The notes under the pieces were generated by a model. It ran no database searches. It saw nothing but the letters and a program-made list of their open reading frames with translations, and had not been told where the DNA came from. The position numbers and the translations under genes are program-made. DNA of 64,000 bases from Hyphococcus luteus (lineage in GTDB: Bacteria; Pseudomonadota; Alphaproteobacteria; Caulobacterales; Parvularculaceae), in NCBI RefSeq assembly GCF_002943565.1, contig NZ_PJCH01000015.1:62001-126000 (forward strand), in the 5' to 3' direction. Shown in pieces: positions 25,790-35,297 of this stretch (position 1 is the first letter of the stretch; each line of letters opens with the position of its first letter).

Positions 25790-27997
25790 TTAGAATTCAC
25801 GAGACAGTGTGAAACCGATCGTGCGCGGCTGTGTGAACACGGCCCGAGGCGTATTGGTGCCGTTTCGGGTCGTGGCCGCGATCACGCCTTCTTCATTCGT
25901 CAGATTGCGGACATATAGGTTGAAGTTCCAGACCTCATTGAACTCCAGGCCTGCCTGCAGGTCCAACAGATTATAGGACGGCAGGTCAAAGCGGTAAGTG
26001 CCCGGATTGGCCGCCGTATTCTGAAAGGCGCTTCTCCGATCGCCTACATAGGTATAACTCAATCCAACATACCCTAACACATCAGGCGTAAGCTCGACAG
26101 ATTTCCGCGCCGAGACCGTTCCCGCCCATTTCGATGAAAACGGAAGACGGTCGCCGTCAAAACCAGCAAGCGTGTCGACTCCGGCAAACGTCGGAAGGTC
26201 TTCGGTCAGCTCGGCGTCCGTATAGGTGAAATTGCCGGAAAGCTCGAAACCGTCAAACGGCGTCCACACGCTGGCGAATTCCACGCCCCGGCTGCGCGCC
26301 TCTCCGCCATTCGTCAAATAGGTAAACTGGTTGGCGGAGTTCGTATTTTGCAGCTGGATATCCGTCCAGTTGATCTGGAAGACCGACATGTCGACCGTCA
26401 ACTGACCGGGAACCACCTCACCTTTAAGGCCAAGTTCATAGTTGATGACAGAATCGGACCCGAAAGACGATTGCGGCGCAACCGCCGTATTCGGACCGCC
26501 CGGGCGATAGCCGCTGGCGATGCGGGCGTAACCCATGATGTCAGGCGTAAAATGATAGCTCGGCGACACCATCCAGGTGAAGGCGTCATCCTTGGACGGC
26601 GTCGTTACGGACGTGCTCGGCCCGAAGAACATTTGCGCCGGCCCGTCGATGATCGTGTTTTCATCATAGGACTGCTTGTTCTTGGCGAACCGTCCGCCAA
26701 CCTGAATGTCGAGCTTATCCGTTGCATGATACGTCACGGACGCAAAGCCGGCGTATTCCTTATAGCTTTGCGGACCCGCGCCGATATAAGGCGTCGCCAG
26801 CAGACTGCCTGAGCCGTCAAGAAGGAAAAGCGTCTGCTCCAGCGTGGCGTTTTCGTCCTGATAGAAGAACCCAACCAGCCAGTCGAATTTTTCGCTCTGC
26901 CCCCCAAGACGCAATTCCTGCGTCCATTTATCGGAGCTGCCGCCATTGGCGATTGTCACGGCGAAGTCGGACGGGGCCGAATAGGCGCCGCCAAGGAAAC
27001 TGAAAACCGACGTCACATCATTGGAGAGAAGATTATCGACCTTGCCCCATGACGTGATGGACGTCAGCTCCGCCCATTCGAGATCGAGATCGATGCGGCC
27101 GGAATAAAGCGCAAAAGTCTGATCGCCAACCGAAGGAAGCGTATCGATTGTCGTCCTGTCAGTAAAAGCCGGCGAGTAATCGGCGATATCCTGAAGTTCA
27201 ATCGCGCCGCTTGAATAGCTGAGATCGCTGAAATCCGTCGAAACTTCCTGACGCAAGGCGGACAGGGTGATCTTCAGATTGTCGGTCGGCGTCAGCAGCA
27301 AGGAAGCGCGCCCGCCCCAAGACTCGCGCTCATTGACGTCTTCTTCCTCGAAACCGGGGCGAATATTGTCAAGATAAGCAGGATCCGCCCGGTAAAAACC
27401 GCTGACGGAAAGCGCTGCAAAATCCTCAAGCAGCGGCACATTGACGGAGCCGCGGGCGGAATAGCCCATTTCGCCGTCCTTGACCTTATTGGCGCCGACT
27501 TCCATGCGCCCATAGAATTCGCTCGTGCTCGGCGTGCGGGTCACATATTTGATAAGACCGCCAAGGCTGGCTGCGCCGTAAAGCGTGCCCTGCGGTCCGC
27601 GCAGGACTTCGATGCGCTCAATCGTGCCGGGGTCGAAATCGGGGATCACCGGCTGCGACGCATTCGTCGTGCCGCCAAAGGGAATGTCGTCAATAAGGAT
27701 CGCCAGCGTCGGATTCGTCTGCCCGCCGGTCGTGATGCCGCGAAGCGACAGGTCCGCCGCGCGCGGACCGCCATACTGGAAGCCCGGAATTCGGTTATAA
27801 ACATCCTTGAGCTGGACCAGGTTTTGTTCCGCCAAATCTTCAGCGGAAACCGCCGTCACCGGAATCGGAACATCCAAAAGCCGCTGTTCGCGTTTTTGCG
27901 CCGTCACGACAATCGTATCGCCGCCTTGCGCCATCGCCGCGGCCGGCGCGCTCGCCAAAACGGTCGAGCAGAGAAATGCTAGCTTGGTGCCTTTCAC
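25790..27997 (-). CDS. TonB-dependent outer-membrane receptor (2)
   Basis: 735 residues, starting at GTG 27997 with AGGAGGGG 4 nt upstream. Signal peptide MKGTKLAFLCSTVLASAPAA, TonB-box-like TIVVTAQKREQRL, plug domain with LSLRGITTGG and RIEVLRGPQGTLYGA, and a beta-barrel ending FTLSREF. It is the first gene of the operon that continues through S10 peptidase, amidohydrolase, cyclodeaminase-like enzyme, aminotransferase, permease and M61 peptidase. Import of a peptide or peptide-like compound is therefore likely. It is divergent from the YheO-type regulator gene, which probably controls it. Confidence 0.93.
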   Translation of the reverse strand: MKGTKLAFLCSTVLASAPAAAMAQGGDTIVVTAQKREQRLLDVPIPVTAVSAEDLAEQNLVQLKDVYNRIPGFQYGGPRAADLSLRGITTGGQTNPTLAILIDDIPFGGTTNASQPVIPDFDPGTIERIEVLRGPQGTLYGAASLGGLIKYVTRTPSTSEFYGRMEVGANKVKDGEMGYSARGSVNVPLLEDFAALSVSGFYRADPAYLDNIRPGFEEEDVNERESWGGRASLLLTPTDNLKITLSALRQEVSTDFSDLSYSSGAIELQDIADYSPAFTDRTTIDTLPSVGDQTFALYSGRIDLDLEWAELTSITSWGKVDNLLSNDVTSVFSFLGGAYSAPSDFAVTIANGGSSDKWTQELRLGGQSEKFDWLVGFFYQDENATLEQTLFLLDGSGSLLATPYIGAGPQSYKEYAGFASVTYHATDKLDIQVGGRFAKNKQSYDENTIIDGPAQMFFGPSTSVTTPSKDDAFTWMVSPSYHFTPDIMGYARIASGYRPGGPNTAVAPQSSFGSDSVINYELGLKGEVVPGQLTVDMSVFQINWTDIQLQNTNSANQFTYLTNGGEARSRGVEFASVWTPFDGFELSGNFTYTDAELTEDLPTFAGVDTLAGFDGDRLPFSSKWAGTVSARKSVELTPDVLGYVGLSYTYVGDRRSAFQNTAANPGTYRFDLPSYNLLDLQAGLEFNEVWNFNLYVRNLTNEEGVIAATTRNGTNTPRAVFTQPRTIGFTLSREF

Positions 27998-28102
27998 TGA
28001 GCCCCTCCTACATTTACGCCGCCTTGGCTTTGCGCAGAATACTCAATAAACTCAGTGTTATGGAGTTAGTCTGCCGATTTTGACCGGGCGGGCATCTACA
28101 AT

Positions 28103-28131
28103 TTGTGAAGACTGACAACATTTTGTATAAT
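28103..28131 (+). promoter_or_regulatory. Promoter of the YheO-type regulator gene, with dyad
   Basis: TTGTGA (28103-28108) and TATAAT (28126-28131) are separated by 17 nt. A dyad TGAC-ACATT / AATGT-GTCA spans about 28113-28137 and covers the -10 box, suggesting a bound repressor. A second inverted repeat, AACTC-n9-GAGTT, lies at 28049-28067 nearer the TonB receptor promoter. With this promoter, transcription would begin near 28138, so the ATG at 28130 cannot be the start codon. Confidence 0.55.
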
Positions 28132-28162
28132 GTGTCAAGATGACGAAACGGGGCCCCTGTCT

Positions 28163-28936
28163 GTGAGCAGCAACAAAGCGCCAAAACGGCAAAAGGCGAA
28201 AGCCGAAAACCCGCCCGCCAAAAGCCCGCAAAAAACGGTTGGAGGCGGCGAAGACCGCCAGCTTGTCGACATCATGGCGGGCATCGCCGACGCCCTGGCC
28301 GATGTGGTGAATTCCCATACGGAACTTGTCGTGCATGACCTGCTTCGCCCGGAAAACTCCATCAACAACATCGTCAATGGCGACGTCAGCGGCCGAAAGG
28401 AGGGGCAATCCATCCTTACGGTTTTGTCCAACGACAAGGGATTTGAGACTTTCGTATCGAGCGAAGTGCCGGCCACTCCTTATGGCATAACCACCATCAA
28501 GGACTACCAGACAGGAACGCGCGACGGCCGCAGGCTCTATTCGACGTCTGTCATCGTCAACGACGCAGACGGCAAGCCGGCGACGGCGTTTTGCATCAAT
28601 GTCGACCGGGACAAACTTCGCAAAACCTTTCGTCAATTCGAAGAGTCTATGCTCCCCCTCACGTCATCGGAAACCGCCCCGGACGAAGTCTCAAGAAACG
28701 GGCATGACGACAGCGAACTGACTATGGAGGAGTTGATCAACGAGATCATAGACACCTCCTTGTCCGAATACAGCTCATCGCCGAAACGAATGACCAAGGA
28801 CGAGAAAATGTCGGCCGTCGTGAAAATGAAAACCCGCGGCTTGTTTCTCATTCGCGGCTCAGTCGAGCTCGTGGCCAAACGGCTCGGAACGACCAGACAC
28901 ACAATCTACAATTATCTAGAGCAAGCTGAAAGCTAA
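28163..28936 (+). CDS. YheO/DauR-type transcriptional regulator (PAS-like domain plus HTH)
   Basis: 257 residues from GTG 28163. After a Lys/Pro-rich N-terminal tail comes a PAS-like YheO domain (about 35-150: MAGIADALADVVNSHTELVVHDL; IVNGDVSGRKEG; ATAFCINVDRDKLRKTF), a variable linker, and a C-terminal helix-turn-helix (GSVELVAKRLGTTRHTIYNYLEQ). Members include YheO and DauR, the repressor of D-arginine catabolism in Pseudomonas. The start at 28163 is preferred over ATG 28130, because the latter overlaps the -10 box. It is divergent from the TonB receptor operon. The ligand is probably a product of that operon. Confidence 0.85.
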   Translation: MSSNKAPKRQKAKAENPPAKSPQKTVGGGEDRQLVDIMAGIADALADVVNSHTELVVHDLLRPENSINNIVNGDVSGRKEGQSILTVLSNDKGFETFVSSEVPATPYGITTIKDYQTGTRDGRRLYSTSVIVNDADGKPATAFCINVDRDKLRKTFRQFEESMLPLTSSETAPDEVSRNGHDDSELTMEELINEIIDTSLSEYSSSPKRMTKDEKMSAVVKMKTRGLFLIRGSVELVAKRLGTTRHTIYNYLEQAES

Positions 28937-29054
28937 GATTCAGTTTGACTTTACGACCCTCCCCGCCTTCTCGCATTCAAATGCAAGCGCGGCTCACAGA
29001 TTTCACTACTTTTGTTCGGGAGGTTGGCTGCGCTTGATGCGCCGAACGAAGCCG

Positions 29055-30593
29055 CTAGTTTTTAGGGCCAAAATAAACAGGATTATCAGGCAAAGCTTCC
29101 CTATCTACGATCTTGCCCTTTTTGATCACGGCGTTAACCCTGCGAATGTTCGAGATGTCTTTCAGCGGGTTTTTATCGAACATAACCATATCGGCCTGCT
29201 TTCCGGCCTCAATAGTGCCGAGTTCGTCAATCCGGCGTAAAGCAATCGCCCCATTCTTTGTCGCCGCGACGATCGCCTGGTCCGGCGTCAAACCGAGCTC
29301 CACTAATGCTTCGATTGACGCGATTGTCCCCAGCCCCAGCTGGCGGGCCCGCCATTTATTGGGCGTGCGGGAAAATTCCGGCGACATGCCGGGCGCATTG
29401 TCGGTTGCTGTCGTAATGATGCAGTTCGTCTCCACGATCTTTTCCGCGTTCTCCCTGATCGTGAAGGGATTCTTTTCTTTAAGTTCTTTTTGCCTGGCGG
29501 CGGTTGTCGGTTCAGGAACCGGCCAGTCGCGCAAAACCGCATCGCGAGAATAAGGGTCTGCTTTTTTCTTTTTTTCCGCCTTGCCTTTTTCGTCGTCATC
29601 CCCTTTTTCCGGGGTTTCAGACTTCACCATTTCCCATGCTTTGCCTGTATAGTTGTTCCCGTGAAGCGAACAAATGGTTTCGCCCTTGTCCAGCTCCTGG
29701 AGAACTTCATCGGTAATCGGAACGCCCATGACTTCGGGGTGCTGAATAAGATCCACGCCCGCCTGCATCGCCATCATCATGCTTTCAGGGCTGGTGGCGT
29801 GCACTTCGACCGGCAGGCCGCGCGCATGCACGGTTTCGACAATCGCCTCGAGCTGACGCAATGAGAAAGTAAGGCGCGGCATATTGTGGTCATGGTCGGA
29901 AAGACCGACCTTCACAAAGTTAACGCCGAGATCCATATAGTCGTTCATCGCCTGGCGCAGCTCCTCAGGCGATTTCCATCCGAGATCGTGGCCCGTTCCA
30001 TGGGTGATCTGATCGTTGACCCATTCTTCAAAATAGGATTCCGGCTTCCGGCTGCGGAAGGTCTCCGAAAAATGCCCGCCCCAGCCGACAATATTGCCGG
30101 CGAAAACAATATCTGCGCCAACCGCCTCACCGCTCTTAATGGCGTCGCGAGCCTCGCGCAAAGGTTCTAGCACGCCATAGCTGTCGCGAATCGTCGTTAC
30201 GCCGTATTTCAGGTGGATCTGCGCGCCTTCGATCGCGATCTCCTTCAACCGGTCAAAATAACGAGCATAGTCGATCTGGCGGCTGAGCATGCTCACATGC
30301 ACATTCGTGTCGACAAAGCCGGGCGTCAGATATTTCCCGCGCCCATTGATTTTTTCGGCGCATGCTCGGACGTCAAGATCGCCCGTCTTCCCGATCTCCA
30401 GAATGCGCTCGCCGCCAATCTTGACGGCGCCGTTCCTGAGCGCGCGGCCGCCATTGCCGTCAATGATCGTCACCCCGGTAACGGCAAGGCTGCAGGGCTC
30501 CTGCTGGGACATGGCGGCGCCGGGAACAAGGAGAACAAAGGTCGCGCATATCGCGACGGCGACGCCGCGCCCGTCTATCATGCTCTTCGCCAT
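29055..30593 (-). CDS. Secreted amidohydrolase-family protein with altered HxH motif
   Basis: About 512 residues from ATG 30593 (AGGAG upstream); an earlier ATG at 30617 lacks a ribosome site. A signal peptide ends near AAMSQQ. The domain is an amidohydrolase TIM barrel, but the first metal motif reads DTNVHVS, so the first histidine of HxH is asparagine. Later ligands look intact (EVHATS, LIQHPEV, TATDNAPG). A charged Lys/Glu-rich loop (GDDDEKGKAEKKKKADPYS) interrupts the barrel at about residue 340. It is the third gene after TonB receptor 3 and the SGNH hydrolase, so it probably handles the same imported compound. Confidence 0.85.
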   Translation of the reverse strand: MAKSMIDGRGVAVAICATFVLLVPGAAMSQQEPCSLAVTGVTIIDGNGGRALRNGAVKIGGERILEIGKTGDLDVRACAEKINGRGKYLTPGFVDTNVHVSMLSRQIDYARYFDRLKEIAIEGAQIHLKYGVTTIRDSYGVLEPLREARDAIKSGEAVGADIVFAGNIVGWGGHFSETFRSRKPESYFEEWVNDQITHGTGHDLGWKSPEELRQAMNDYMDLGVNFVKVGLSDHDHNMPRLTFSLRQLEAIVETVHARGLPVEVHATSPESMMMAMQAGVDLIQHPEVMGVPITDEVLQELDKGETICSLHGNNYTGKAWEMVKSETPEKGDDDEKGKAEKKKKADPYSRDAVLRDWPVPEPTTAARQKELKEKNPFTIRENAEKIVETNCIITTATDNAPGMSPEFSRTPNKWRARQLGLGTIASIEALVELGLTPDQAIVAATKNGAIALRRIDELGTIEAGKQADMVMFDKNPLKDISNIRRVNAVIKKGKIVDREALPDNPVYFGPKN

Positions 30594-30638
30594 TTCTGCT
30601 ATTCGCTCCTGGTTCATCTTAACCGGCTGGCAATACGC

Positions 30639-31454
30639 CTATGGCCGGTTCTGCATTACTGTTTGGGCCGCTTCCTGAAGCTGTTCAGCCGTGTCCGGCG
30701 CGATTTCCACCGTCTCGAAGACGGAAGCGGGCGGTTCTTCCGCTGCTATGACAAATGTCAAAACACCGCCGCCGTCTTTCGGAAAGTCCGGAATGAGAGT
30801 CATGCCTGTCACCAATGCCGAAAGATAAGCGCCGTTAAAATTCGGATGAACATTATCGTAATAAAGCTCTATGCCGGATTCGCTTTCGCGCATAAGCCGC
30901 CACGCGGCGCCGGCGGGCGCAAGCACGGCGTCAAGCTCGTCTGCAATGGTCTCATAGGCTTCGTCCAGCAACGCCTGTTCTTCCGGCTTGTCTTTGTGAG
31001 ACCATGTCAGCAAGAACACGGTCTGCGCGCCCGATTCGTGGATTTCGCGGTCGAAAGCGCGCGCAGTTTCGTAAAAGGCGTCCGGCGCGTTCATTTTCCG
31101 CACGCCGTCGACGATGCGCGCGCCAAGCTGGCTTTGCTCCTGAAGGACGACATAGTCCCACCGCGCCTCCCCGATCGCCTTCCCCGCCTTACCTTCCCGC
31201 CAGTGCTGTTCCAGGGTTGCTCCATCGCGCGCAATCATCGCTGTTTGCGCGCGAATGGCTCCATCATGATTGGCGACCTGCTCAAGCACGGTCGGCAAAT
31301 CATTGAAATGAGTGAGGCTGTTGCCAATAAACAGAATGCGGACGGGCCCGGGCGCCTGAGCAGCCGGGCCGTCCTTCCCCTCGGCATGTCCGCTTCCGGA
31401 CAGCGGCGCCATCAGGATTAGGGCAAACCAGAATATCCGGAACATGTTCGCCAT
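30639..31454 (-). CDS. Secreted SGNH/GDSL-type hydrolase
   Basis: 271 residues with a signal peptide (MANMFRIFWFALILMAPLSG, cleavage near GHA-EG). SGNH blocks are visible: block I as IGNSLTHFNDLP (serine nucleophile), a block III-like region DYVVLQEQS, and the C-terminal block V with HPNFNGAYLSAL, where the histidine would complete the catalytic dyad. Such enzymes are esterases or deacylases in the periplasm. It lies between the TonB receptor at 31511 and the amidohydrolase at 29055, all one direction, with gaps of 45-60 nt, so an operon is likely. The specificity is unknown. Confidence 0.82.
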   Translation of the reverse strand: MANMFRIFWFALILMAPLSGSGHAEGKDGPAAQAPGPVRILFIGNSLTHFNDLPTVLEQVANHDGAIRAQTAMIARDGATLEQHWREGKAGKAIGEARWDYVVLQEQSQLGARIVDGVRKMNAPDAFYETARAFDREIHESGAQTVFLLTWSHKDKPEEQALLDEAYETIADELDAVLAPAGAAWRLMRESESGIELYYDNVHPNFNGAYLSALVTGMTLIPDFPKDGGGVLTFVIAAEEPPASVFETVEIAPDTAEQLQEAAQTVMQNRP

Positions 31455-31510
31455 GCCTCTTCGCTTATAGCGTCCAACGGCGATGTCTCGCCGCCGGTTC
31501 GTCCCTCGCC

Positions 31511-34414
31511 TCAGAACGCAAAACTGACGCCGCCATAGAAATACCTCCCGATAGCGTCATAGTTCGCGCCGCCGAAGCCTGCGCCGTAAACGCCGGGCGG
31601 CAAATCCGCCTCAAACAGGTTGTCGACCCCGAAAAAGACCGTCGCCTGTTCGCTGGCTTCATAACGCGCGGAAATATCGTGAATAAAGGTCCCGCCTGTA
31701 TAAAGGATGTCCGGCGGCAAGGCGCCCTCCTGCAACCGGCCGCCCGCGAAGCTGCGGATCGCGCCAGAAAAATAGCGCATATTGTAGCTGAAGCGAAATT
31801 TGTTCACATCATAACTTGTGCTCAAATTAACGCGTGTTTTCGGCGTTCCCACATCGCGCAGAATCTCTGTCGCCACTGAGGGAGCGAACGGGTCGAGAAA
31901 ATTGTTGCGCTCCAGCACATAGCTCGCCACGGCCCTCAGGTTCAATTCGCCCACCGGCAAGGCAAAGCCGTACCGCGCATCGAAATCGATTCCGCGCGCG
32001 GTCAGGCTGTTGATATTGGTCGCCCCCTCCGTGATGAAAGTGACATCGAAGCTGGCGGCGTCGCGCGTGACGAGATCGCAAAAAGCATTGTTGACGGATG
32101 CGGAGTCGACGCAAAGGCGCAGGATCGTGCTTGCGTTTGTGGTGGCGATCGCGTCATCGAGCTTGATGTCGTAATAGTCGACCGAAAGAACAAAACCCGG
32201 CGCAATGGAAGGCGTAAACACCGCCCCGACCGTCCATGTCGTTCCATGCTCCACATCGAGATTCGGATTGCCGCCAGTCGTGCCCGGCACCAGGCCGCCA
32301 ATGGTGGAGGCTGTAAAACCGGCAGGCGCGCCAAGGGCGGCGCAGTTCGCAGCGCGCTGTGCCGGACCGTCATTGATCGCCGACGCATCGCAGGGATCGA
32401 ACACGCTGAACTGGACCGGCGTAATCGGCGCATAAAGTTCGGCCAGATTCGGCGCGCGCACCGCCCGCTGATAGGCGCCGCGGAAACGAATATCGGGAAC
32501 CGGCGAATAGACGCCGCCCACGCCCCATGAAATATTCGCGCCGACGCCTTCGAGATTATAATGGGCGACGCGCACCGCGCCATTGATCTCCAGAAGCTCC
32601 GCCAGCGGCTGATCGGCAAGCAGCGGAGCAGAAGCCTCGGCATATCCCTCAACAACATTGAACGATCCATTGACCGGCTGGATCCCCGCACGCGACGTGC
32701 CGCCGGCCAAATCCCTCGGATCCGGATTGAAGCTGGTTTCCTCGCGGCGGAACTCGCCGCCGACAACCATTTGAATAGGCCCGCCCGGCAAATCGATCAG
32801 ACCCGCCGTATCGCCTGATACGTAACCGCCCAAGACATGCTGGGTCAGCAGCCCGTCGGCTCGGGAAGTAAACGTAACGTAATCGCGCGCCGCGTCGCTG
32901 ACAGCGCCTTCGCCAAAAATATTGGCGGGCTGGCACTCGTCGATCGCCGCATCGCCGGTAGACGTCGAGCCCGCCATAAGCGTCGCGTTACACACGATGG
33001 CGCCAGGAGAGCCAAGCACGCCGGCGCCATCGACCACGGCATCAGCAGCATATTGCAGACGCGCAAGGACGACATTGTTGGTGAAAACCGAATCGGTTTC
33101 CGTCCGGCCGTAGCCGTATGAGAACTCATAGTTGAACCGGTCGGCGAACTCCCCTTCGACGCCGACGAGCCCCCGCATGGTCAAACGTTCATTATTCACC
33201 TGCGGCGTGCCGAAATCGCGGTTCATTCGCGATATTGAGAAACTGTCCGTCCCCATCGGCAGGATTGACCCAGTCAACAGATCGCGCGCCTGCTGCGTCA
33301 GATAGGGATTGTCGACAGAAACGACAAAGCCTGCATTAACTGGCTGGGACGTTGCAGAAGACTCGATGTTGACGACCTTGCCTTCAAAAAACAGCCGCGC
33401 CTTATCGGTAAGCTCATAATGCGCGAGAAGATTGAGCCCCATCCGCTCAAGGCTCGGCAGCAGTGTTTGATCCTCAACAGAATTGAGCCCGTCGCCGCCC
33501 TCGGAAATGATAGGGCCGAAGGGAATCAGGCTGCCCTTCCCGAAATCCGCCGGATTGAGACTGCCATCCGGCGCAAAGCGATATACATCCTGCATGGCGT
33601 CGATAAGCGTGCCGCCCGTCGATGTGGAAAGCAAACGCAGATCCTCAACCAGGCGATAGGTATAAGGAGGATTGGCCGAAAAATCCGGAGCAAAGCTTGT
33701 CTGCACCGCAGAGAAAGCCCGGTCCGTATAGTAGAGCGAGGCGTTGCGCGAATATTCAAGGTCCGCGGCAATATTGCCGCGCCCGTCGGCGAAGTTCTTG
33801 CCTAGCGTCAGATTGGCGGTAAAGCTCTCTGCGTCTTTTTCATCGCTGACGCCGCCGCGCACCACGCCTTTTACGCCTTCAAAATCATCGTCCAGCACGA
33901 AATTGACAACGCCCGCCACCGCATCGGCGCCGTAAACAGCCGATGCGCCGCCAGTCAGCACTTCAACACGTTCAAGCAAACCAGCGGGTATCGTATTTGT
34001 GTCCGGTTGCGCCGTCTCCTGACTGGAAGAAACATGACGGCGGCCATTAACGAGCACCAGCGTGCGCGAAGGCCCCAACCCGCGCAGATCAAGCAGGTTC
34101 AACCCGACCTGACTGTTCGACTCGATGCCGGCGGACGCGGCCTGATTCCCCGTGGCGGAAAATTGCGGGAGGTCGGCGAGTTCATCGCCAACCGAAATGC
34201 TGCCTGTATTCTGCACAAGAAGCTCTGTATCGAACACCGCCACCGGCGCCGGCGCGTCAATAGCGAGCGTCGAAATCCTTGACCCCGTAACAACGATCTG
34301 ATCGTCCGGCTCATCCTGTGCGAGCGCCGCGCCTGACCATGCCGCCATAATCGCCGCCGCACTTGTCGTCATCAGCGCGAACCCATTCTGAGAAATAAAT
34401 TTCCGCCGCTTCAT
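31511..34414 (-). CDS. TonB-dependent outer-membrane receptor (3), large form
   Basis: 967 residues, longer than the other receptors here. A signal peptide (to about residue 32) is followed by DQIVVTGSRIS (TonB box region), a plug domain with LNLLDLRGLGPSRTLVLVNGRRH and VEVLTGGASAVYGADAVAGVVNF, and a barrel ending in YFYGGVSFAF. The plug pattern belongs to the group often linked to oligosaccharides, peptides or aromatic polymers, with no safe ligand call. An inverted repeat with TTTCCGT/ACGGAAA arms about 60-90 nt upstream of its start looks like an operator. It heads an operon with the SGNH hydrolase and amidohydrolase. Confidence 0.92.
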   Translation of the reverse strand: MKRRKFISQNGFALMTTSAAAIMAAWSGAALAQDEPDDQIVVTGSRISTLAIDAPAPVAVFDTELLVQNTGSISVGDELADLPQFSATGNQAASAGIESNSQVGLNLLDLRGLGPSRTLVLVNGRRHVSSSQETAQPDTNTIPAGLLERVEVLTGGASAVYGADAVAGVVNFVLDDDFEGVKGVVRGGVSDEKDAESFTANLTLGKNFADGRGNIAADLEYSRNASLYYTDRAFSAVQTSFAPDFSANPPYTYRLVEDLRLLSTSTGGTLIDAMQDVYRFAPDGSLNPADFGKGSLIPFGPIISEGGDGLNSVEDQTLLPSLERMGLNLLAHYELTDKARLFFEGKVVNIESSATSQPVNAGFVVSVDNPYLTQQARDLLTGSILPMGTDSFSISRMNRDFGTPQVNNERLTMRGLVGVEGEFADRFNYEFSYGYGRTETDSVFTNNVVLARLQYAADAVVDGAGVLGSPGAIVCNATLMAGSTSTGDAAIDECQPANIFGEGAVSDAARDYVTFTSRADGLLTQHVLGGYVSGDTAGLIDLPGGPIQMVVGGEFRREETSFNPDPRDLAGGTSRAGIQPVNGSFNVVEGYAEASAPLLADQPLAELLEINGAVRVAHYNLEGVGANISWGVGGVYSPVPDIRFRGAYQRAVRAPNLAELYAPITPVQFSVFDPCDASAINDGPAQRAANCAALGAPAGFTASTIGGLVPGTTGGNPNLDVEHGTTWTVGAVFTPSIAPGFVLSVDYYDIKLDDAIATTNASTILRLCVDSASVNNAFCDLVTRDAASFDVTFITEGATNINSLTARGIDFDARYGFALPVGELNLRAVASYVLERNNFLDPFAPSVATEILRDVGTPKTRVNLSTSYDVNKFRFSYNMRYFSGAIRSFAGGRLQEGALPPDILYTGGTFIHDISARYEASEQATVFFGVDNLFEADLPPGVYGAGFGGANYDAIGRYFYGGVSFAF

Positions 34415-34465
34415 GTCGTCTGCCCCTCATAATCGAATGCCGTAATCTCGGTTGAATGTTTAGCA

Positions 34466-34505
34466 GTAGAAATTTATTTCCGTCAATCTATCAACACGGA
34501 AATAA
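34466..34505. promoter_or_regulatory. Candidate RpiR operator upstream of TonB receptor 3
   Basis: GTAGAAA-n4-TTTCCGTCAA occurs at 34466-34486 and again, with different n4, at 35298-35318. The first copy is also one arm of an inverted repeat TTATTTCCGT (34474-34483) / ACGGAAATAA (34496-34505). The GAAA-n4-TTTC core is the kind of symmetric site used by RpiR-type regulators. The RpiR gene lies 1 kb away. Confidence 0.5.
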
Positions 34506-34694
34506 TTTTTTTAGTGCTTTTTCAGTATGTTAAGTCATAAGAAAACAGGGAGAAGCGGCCCTTCATAAGACAGAATAGAAAAATTCTTGTATAGCAGAAA
34601 TAAATGTCCTCACCGCGCCGGCCTGGCCTGCACGCCGTGAATTCGCGGCCTCGCCAGTGTCGATTGAAAATTATTTTCGCCAAGAATGCGAGGT

Positions 34695-35261
34695 CTAAAA
34701 CTCGCCATCCCGCTTCAGAATGAGGCGCTGGCGCTTAACGCCGATAAAAGCTGACAATCCGGAAACCGGTTCGTCCGCCCCTTTCGTCGAGTAAATATCC
34801 TGAACGATGACGTCGCCCTCCCGATGAGTATGCGTAAAAAGAGCGATTTCGGCGTCGGTCAGGGCGAACGCCGAATACATGTCATCGCCAAAAACCGAAA
34901 TATTGAGAAATACGCCCCCGCCCTCCTCAAGCCGAAAAAAATGATCGCTTTCGCGGCAAAGCTCGTAATCCTTCACATTCTCGATGACGCCGTTCAGAAT
35001 ATATTCGGAGCGCCAAACCAGGCACCCGTCCCTATCATCTGCTCCCGGATCAACCGTAAACTGCACATTCGGCGACGGGTCGAGCGGCACGGGCGCGTCC
35101 TCCAGCACCCCGCGCCAAACGCCGTGCCAGGGGGCGAGAAGGTCGCGGTCGCTTGAAAGCGGATCACGATCCGCCGCCGCAACACCGGCCGACACGCAAC
35201 AGGACGCCAATGAGAGCCCGATCACTGACCTTAAAAGACGCCCAAGACCCGTTTTTGACAT
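34695..35261 (-). CDS. Small secreted protein of unknown function
   Basis: 188 residues from ATG 35261, preceded by GGGGGGAGT. A signal peptide ends near VAA-AD. The mature part starts with a short segment LAPWHGVWRGVLEDAPVPLD, then alternating beta strands (DGCLVWRSEYILNGVIENVKDYELC; HFFRLEEGGGVFLNISVFGDD), suggestive of a lipocalin- or DUF1579-like beta barrel that binds a small ligand, but no family is recognised with confidence. Two cysteines could form a disulfide. It is transcribed alone between the third TonB operon and the RpiR regulator, and shares an operator-like site with both. Confidence 0.7.
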   Translation of the reverse strand: MSKTGLGRLLRSVIGLSLASCCVSAGVAAADRDPLSSDRDLLAPWHGVWRGVLEDAPVPLDPSPNVQFTVDPGADDRDGCLVWRSEYILNGVIENVKDYELCRESDHFFRLEEGGGVFLNISVFGDDMYSAFALTDAEIALFTHTHREGDVIVQDIYSTKGADEPVSGLSAFIGVKRQRLILKRDGEF

Positions 35262-35297
35262 ACTCCCCCCTGCTCTTTTACGGTTGCGCGACGATAT

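Noticed and set aside
28130-28162. ATG 28130 as start of the YheO-type regulator
   Set aside because: The ATG overlaps a near-perfect -10 box, so the transcript would start after it; GTG 28163 is preferred.
30213-31421. Plus-strand 402-residue open frame
   Set aside because: Antisense over the amidohydrolase and SGNH hydrolase genes; no recognisable motif.
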